Source of the DNA: an archaeon
Lineage (GTDB): Archaea > Nanobdellota > Nanobdellia > Woesearchaeales > JAGVOV01
NCBI GenBank assembly: GCA_020052545.1
Contig: JAGVOV010000139.1
Location: 1 to 8,765 of the forward strand
Reading direction: 5' to 3'
Length of the DNA stretch: 8,765 bases
The translations under genes and the position numbers were made by a program. Positions 6,381 through 8,765 of the stretch are shown one piece after another (the first letter of the stretch is position 1; each line of letters begins with the position of its first letter). Under the pieces are notes generated by a model, which had not been told where the DNA came from, did no database searches, and saw only the letters and a program-made list of their open reading frames with translations.

Positions 6381-6391
6381 AGCTTAAAAAC
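6381..6391 (+). promoter_or_regulatory. TATA-like box of the phosphohistidine-domain gene
   Basis: AGCTTAAAAAC is preceded by CGAAA, which fits a BRE. The centre lies about 27 bases before base 6412, so the transcript should start at or next to the ATG at 6413 and not at the main gene start (6430). Confidence 0.5.
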
Positions 6392-6412
6392 ACCATTTCA
6401 AATATCAGGCTT

Positions 6413-6433
6413 ATGGTCGAAGAGTTAGCATGA
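6413..6433 (+). CDS. Possible six-codon leaderless upstream ORF
   Basis: ATG GTC GAA GAG TTA GCA TGA encodes MVEELA and stops. The stop overlaps the ATG of the following gene at 6430 (ATGA). Because the TATA box places the transcript start at about 6412, a leaderless ribosome would translate this first and could then restart at 6430. The idea rests on spacing only. The alternative is that a frameshift near 6430 has separated the true N-terminus of the following protein. Confidence 0.35.
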   Translation: MVEELA

Positions 6434-7422
6434 CTTGGATGCAATACTGGGCGGGGCCTTGGAGCTTATTGAGCTGCTCTTATTTCTGTGAGTGCGTCTA
6501 TCTTCCAGCCATAAAAACCATCGGCGCAGGACTCGGCTCATCAGTGACATTCATAAGAGAAGGGAAGAGCACCTGCTACCTTGGGGTTGAGGACAAATCA
6601 AGCTTCGGCAAAGTGATTGCTGCCGCAGACGGTAAGCTTATCCTAAGGATGTGCAGCAGGATGAAGTCAGAGAGCGACATATTGAGGAGGCTATTCAGGG
6701 GAAAAGTGACGCTGCAGAGCTATCTGGAATACGTCAAAGGCCTTGAAAATTATTATCCTGCCCATATCTTCGTCAAGAACCTCCCAGATTATATAGATGA
6801 AGTGAAGCTAAAAAGGAATTTCAGCAAGCTTGAGGACGCTCGCGTCTACGCTGAGCCTATGTTCTCTGAGTCAGAGCCTTTCATCCAGAAAGTCGCTGAG
6901 ATTGTCGCTGCGAAGACTGGACTCAGCAAGAAGAACGTGTTGCACATATCGCACAAGGAAATGTTAAGATTCATGAAGACCGGAAAATTCCCAAACAAGA
7001 AAATCTTGGAGAGAAGAGAATCCTGTGTGCTTGTGTTCAAGAAAGGGAATCTCTCAATAGACCTAGATCTTACATCGTGGGAGAAAAAAGTCCACAAGCC
7101 GTCTGACAACCTCAAAGGATCGACAGCATTCCCCGGAAAAGCTAGAGGGATAGCAAAGATTGTTCTGGACCCAAAAAAAGATTTCATCAGGGAGGGCCAG
7201 ATCTTAGTGGCAAAGATGACCCGGCCTGATTTTCTGCCACAGATGAAGAAAGCCGCAGCCTTTGTCACCGACGCTGGCGGAATGCTCTGCCACGCAGCCA
7301 TTGTGGCGAGAGAACTGAAGAAGCCCTGTGTTGTCGGGACACTTAACGCCACAAAATCCATCAAGGACGGCGACGTGGTAGAAGTTGATGCAGACAAAGG
7401 GACTGTGAAGAAAATCAGTTGA
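6430..7422 (+). CDS. Protein with C-terminal PEP-utiliser swivelling domain
   Basis: The 330-residue protein ends in the mobile phosphohistidine domain of PEP-utilising enzymes, about residues 228-330. This has a GSTAFPGKARGIAKIV strand pair, the loop DFLPQMKKAAAFVTDAGG and the active-site run GGMLCHAAIVAREL, with the phosphorylated histidine at 288, followed by KPCVVGT. PEP synthase and PPDK also need an N-terminal ATP-grasp domain and a C-terminal TIM barrel; neither is present here. Residues 1-220 contain a Trp-rich start and an alpha/beta region I cannot name, with a central helical part. It may receive phosphate from a separate kinase domain or regulate such an enzyme. The ATG at 6430 has no strong Shine-Dalgarno sequence and overlaps a tiny upstream ORF. 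Its 3' end overlaps a convergent gene by eight bases. Confidence 0.82.
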   Translation: MTWMQYWAGPWSLLSCSYFCECVYLPAIKTIGAGLGSSVTFIREGKSTCYLGVEDKSSFGKVIAAADGKLILRMCSRMKSESDILRRLFRGKVTLQSYLEYVKGLENYYPAHIFVKNLPDYIDEVKLKRNFSKLEDARVYAEPMFSESEPFIQKVAEIVAAKTGLSKKNVLHISHKEMLRFMKTGKFPNKKILERRESCVLVFKKGNLSIDLDLTSWEKKVHKPSDNLKGSTAFPGKARGIAKIVLDPKKDFIREGQILVAKMTRPDFLPQMKKAAAFVTDAGGMLCHAAIVARELKKPCVVGTLNATKSIKDGDVVEVDADKGTVKKIS

Positions 7423-7774
7423 CCTTATGGCTGGAAACTTTAAGCAATCCCATATCTCCCAATATCCTTAAAACATCAAGCTCAACATGCGCGTCGATTG
7501 CGCCATGTATCTTTCCTTTGCTATCAATCAGATTGTAAGAATAGGTGCCATCATGGTAAGATGAATTCTCTATCCTGAATTTTTCAGCAGGATCAAGCTT
7601 AAGCGCTTGGGCTCCATGTTCTGTGAGCCTCACTGGCGCCCTGTTCGCCAATTGCAAAACTGCAGGTCCGTCAGGAAAACTCACTGCAGAGCCTGTGAAA
7701 TATAGCTCCGGGAAAAGGCCTGCTTCAGACAATTCCCTGAATTGCGGATTTTGACTGACTATGCTGCTGTACAT
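7415..7774 (-). CDS. Hypothetical 119-residue protein
   Basis: I do not recognise this protein. It is soluble, with no signal peptide, membrane helix or cysteine. The N-terminal half contains FPELYFTGSAVSFPDGPAV and an LTEHGAQAL stretch. The C-terminal half alternates short strands (KFRIENSSYHDGTYSYNLI, GKIHGAIDAHVEL) and ends in a helix, LDVLRILGDMGLLKV. The gene is supported by normal codon use and an upstream TATA box that predicts an almost leaderless transcript. The unbroken frame ends only a few bases into the convergent neighbour. Its last eight bases, including the stop, overlap the end of the phosphohistidine-domain gene. Confidence 0.65.
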   Translation of the reverse strand: MYSSIVSQNPQFRELSEAGLFPELYFTGSAVSFPDGPAVLQLANRAPVRLTEHGAQALKLDPAEKFRIENSSYHDGTYSYNLIDSKGKIHGAIDAHVELDVLRILGDMGLLKVSSHKVN

Positions 7775-7798
7775 CTTAGCGTCAGGAAATTCTTAACT

Positions 7799-7808
7799 AT
7801 TTATAAAT
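7799..7808 (-). promoter_or_regulatory. TATA box of the 119-residue protein gene
   Basis: ATTTATAAAT is centred about 30 bases before the ATG (7774), so the leader would be only a few bases. On the - strand it is preceded by ACGAAAC, a fair BRE. The ten bases are palindromic, so the box could fire either way, but no + strand gene begins within 200 bases. Confidence 0.55.
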
Positions 7809-7829
7809 GTTTCGTTACTAGACAGTAGC

Positions 7830-7857
7830 AATAACGCTTTTTCTGAAATCCGTTATT
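7830..7857. repeat. Inverted repeat in the AT-rich intergenic stretch
   Basis: AATAACG (7830-7836) and CGTTATT (7851-7857) are perfect complements separated by 14 bases. A shorter pair, CTGAA (7843-7847) and TTCAG (7856-7860), overlaps it. The function is unknown; it could be a protein-binding site. Confidence 0.35.
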
Positions 7858-7938
7858 CAGTCACTCGACAGTGTAAAACCTGAAAATCTCGAAATCACCA
7901 AATTTGTTATCAAATAGGTGGCTTGTTTATACATATCT

Positions 7939-8010
7939 TGTCAATTTATATCTATTTAATTATGAAAAACTGTCAAGTCTAAACTCTCTTATTTATATAC
8001 AACTTGTCAA
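7939..8010 (+). repeat. Three TGTCAA repeats upstream of the ATPase gene
   Basis: TGTCAA occurs at 7939-7944, 7971-7976 and 8005-8010. Spacings are 32 and 34 bases, close to three helical turns. The outer two lie in the longer word CTTGTCAA. All are on the same strand, between 40 and 115 bases before the ATPase start. They could be operator sites; no known motif is matched. Confidence 0.4.
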
Positions 8011-8030
8011 AAATAGTAAGATTTATATAC
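7991..8030 (+). promoter_or_regulatory. Tandem TATA boxes of the ATPase gene
   Basis: The ten bases ATTTATATAC occur twice, at 7991-8000 and 8021-8030. The second is centred about 27 bases before the ATG at 8053 and predicts a leaderless transcript. The first would give a start around 8022, inside the second box, and may be a second promoter. Confidence 0.6.
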
Positions 8031-8052
8031 TTAAGCAACTCCTTACCCCATT

Positions 8053-8765
8053 ATGAGCGTATTTGATATAAGCCAATTATCTGACCAAAACAAGTGGTGG
8101 GTAGATAAAAAGAACATTGATTCAGATTTCAAACTCTCACAAATTGAAAAATTAGAGTATAAATGGGACCCGAATATAAGACATTACATCAAGCTTGACC
8201 AAGACGTCATTTATACTATACGAGGACCAAGACAAGTAGGCAAAACAACCCTAATCAAGCTCATCATTAAAGATTTATTATATGGCAAGAATGTCAAACC
8301 AGAGAATATTTTTTTCTGGTCATTTGAAAGAAACACTGCCGAAGAACTAAATAAAATAATCCAAACATATCTAAATTGGAGGGTTGCAGAGAAATCTGAA
8401 AGAAAATATTTGTTTTTTGATGAAATCTGTGCAGTTGAGGACTGGTCCAGAGAACTGATATACTTCGCAAATAAAGGCGACTTCGTAAATTGCTCAATTA
8501 TAGTGACTGGCTCACATTCAATGGATTTGAAACATTCAACAGAACTTATGCCTGGAAGAAGAGGCGGCTCTGCAGATGATCCACTAGATAAGATTCTTTT
8601 ACCAATGAAATTCTCTGAGTTCGTAAAGCTTGTGAAACCAGAGTTTACAGACAAACTTTTTGATTTAGGGCTAATAAAAAAGGAAGATAAACATAAAAAA
8701 ATACTTGCATTATTCGAAGGTAAGATTGACAAATCCATTGAGGATTTAATGCTTTTAAAAAAAGA
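8053..8765 (+). CDS. P-loop ATPase of the DUF4143-associated type, 3' end missing
   Basis: The reading frame is open from the ATG to the window edge (237 codons and two bases). Motifs are Walker A GPRQVGKTT at 58-66, Walker B KYLFFDEI at 118-125 and a sensor-like SIIVTGSHS at 148-156. These are followed by LMPGRRGG at 165-172, which matches the L-GR-G turn of this family. The first 50 residues are the usual N-terminal lead-in. The family (AAA_14 ATPase, often with a C-terminal DUF4143 nuclease-like domain) is common and scattered in archaea, and its role is unknown; a C-terminal domain is expected beyond the window. Codons look more A/T-rich than in the genes to the left, which fits horizontal gain. 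TATA spacing supports this start. Confidence 0.88.
   Translation, partial: MSVFDISQLSDQNKWWVDKKNIDSDFKLSQIEKLEYKWDPNIRHYIKLDQDVIYTIRGPRQVGKTTLIKLIIKDLLYGKNVKPENIFFWSFERNTAEELNKIIQTYLNWRVAEKSERKYLFFDEICAVEDWSRELIYFANKGDFVNCSIIVTGSHSMDLKHSTELMPGRRGGSADDPLDKILLPMKFSEFVKLVKPEFTDKLFDLGLIKKEDKHKKILALFEGKIDKSIEDLMLLKK

Noticed and set aside
7862..7873. CACT-CGAC-AGTG hairpin as a terminator
   Set aside because: The stem has only four pairs and no T tract follows. It is also not placed at the end of any gene.
8211..8738. A 175-codon open frame on the - strand
   Set aside because: It lies wholly opposite the ATPase gene, whose P-loop motifs are unmistakable. Its Ser/Phe/Leu-rich translation is typical of an antisense shadow.

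Overview
This window looks like a stretch of an archaeal chromosome, most likely from a DPANN-type (Woesearchaeota/Pacearchaeota-like) genome. The domain call rests on what can be seen: TATA boxes of the TTTATATA/TTATAAA type about 25-28 bases before predicted transcript starts, several leaderless or nearly leaderless genes, and a tRNA-Tyr split by an intron at position 37/38 whose ends form a bulge-helix-bulge. Gene content also fits: an archaeal AbrB/RelE-type pair, a membrane-anchored beta-sandwich protein and a stand-alone PEP-utiliser domain. The lineage below domain level is inference only.

Left part (1-4945): five tightly packed + strand genes. A secreted or anchored beta-sandwich protein and a 71-residue two-helix membrane protein overlap by ATGA. 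They are followed by an ABC-2 type exporter (ATPase with its own leaderless promoter, then permease, again joined by ATGA). Last is a radical SAM/SPASM-like enzyme that starts at a GTG inside the permease gene behind a strong Shine-Dalgarno sequence. The arrangement suggests an envelope export and modification module: an exporter plus a radical enzyme, with an exterior protein possibly linked. The substrate is unknown.

Middle part (4946-5756): a TATA-driven tRNA-Tyr(GUA) gene with a 52-base intron, then an AbrB-type antitoxin gene whose promoter carries a perfect 20-bp palindrome between the TATA box and the expected transcript start. The RelE-family toxin that follows is split by an apparent one-base deletion in a T run. 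The pair is therefore a probably decayed toxin-antitoxin locus that retains its operator, unless the frameshift is a sequencing error.

Right part (5757-8765): a J-domain protein on the - strand with the J domain at its C-terminus, divergent from a protein with a C-terminal phosphohistidine (PEP-utiliser) domain but no ATP-grasp domain. The latter start overlaps the stop of a possible six-codon leaderless upstream ORF. A small unknown gene on the - strand converges on it with an 8-base 3' overlap. An AT-rich intergenic stretch of about 280 bp follows, with repeated TGTCAA and TTTATATAC words. The window ends inside a P-loop ATPase gene of the DUF4143-associated type, which looks more AT-rich than the genes to its left and may be a recent arrival.
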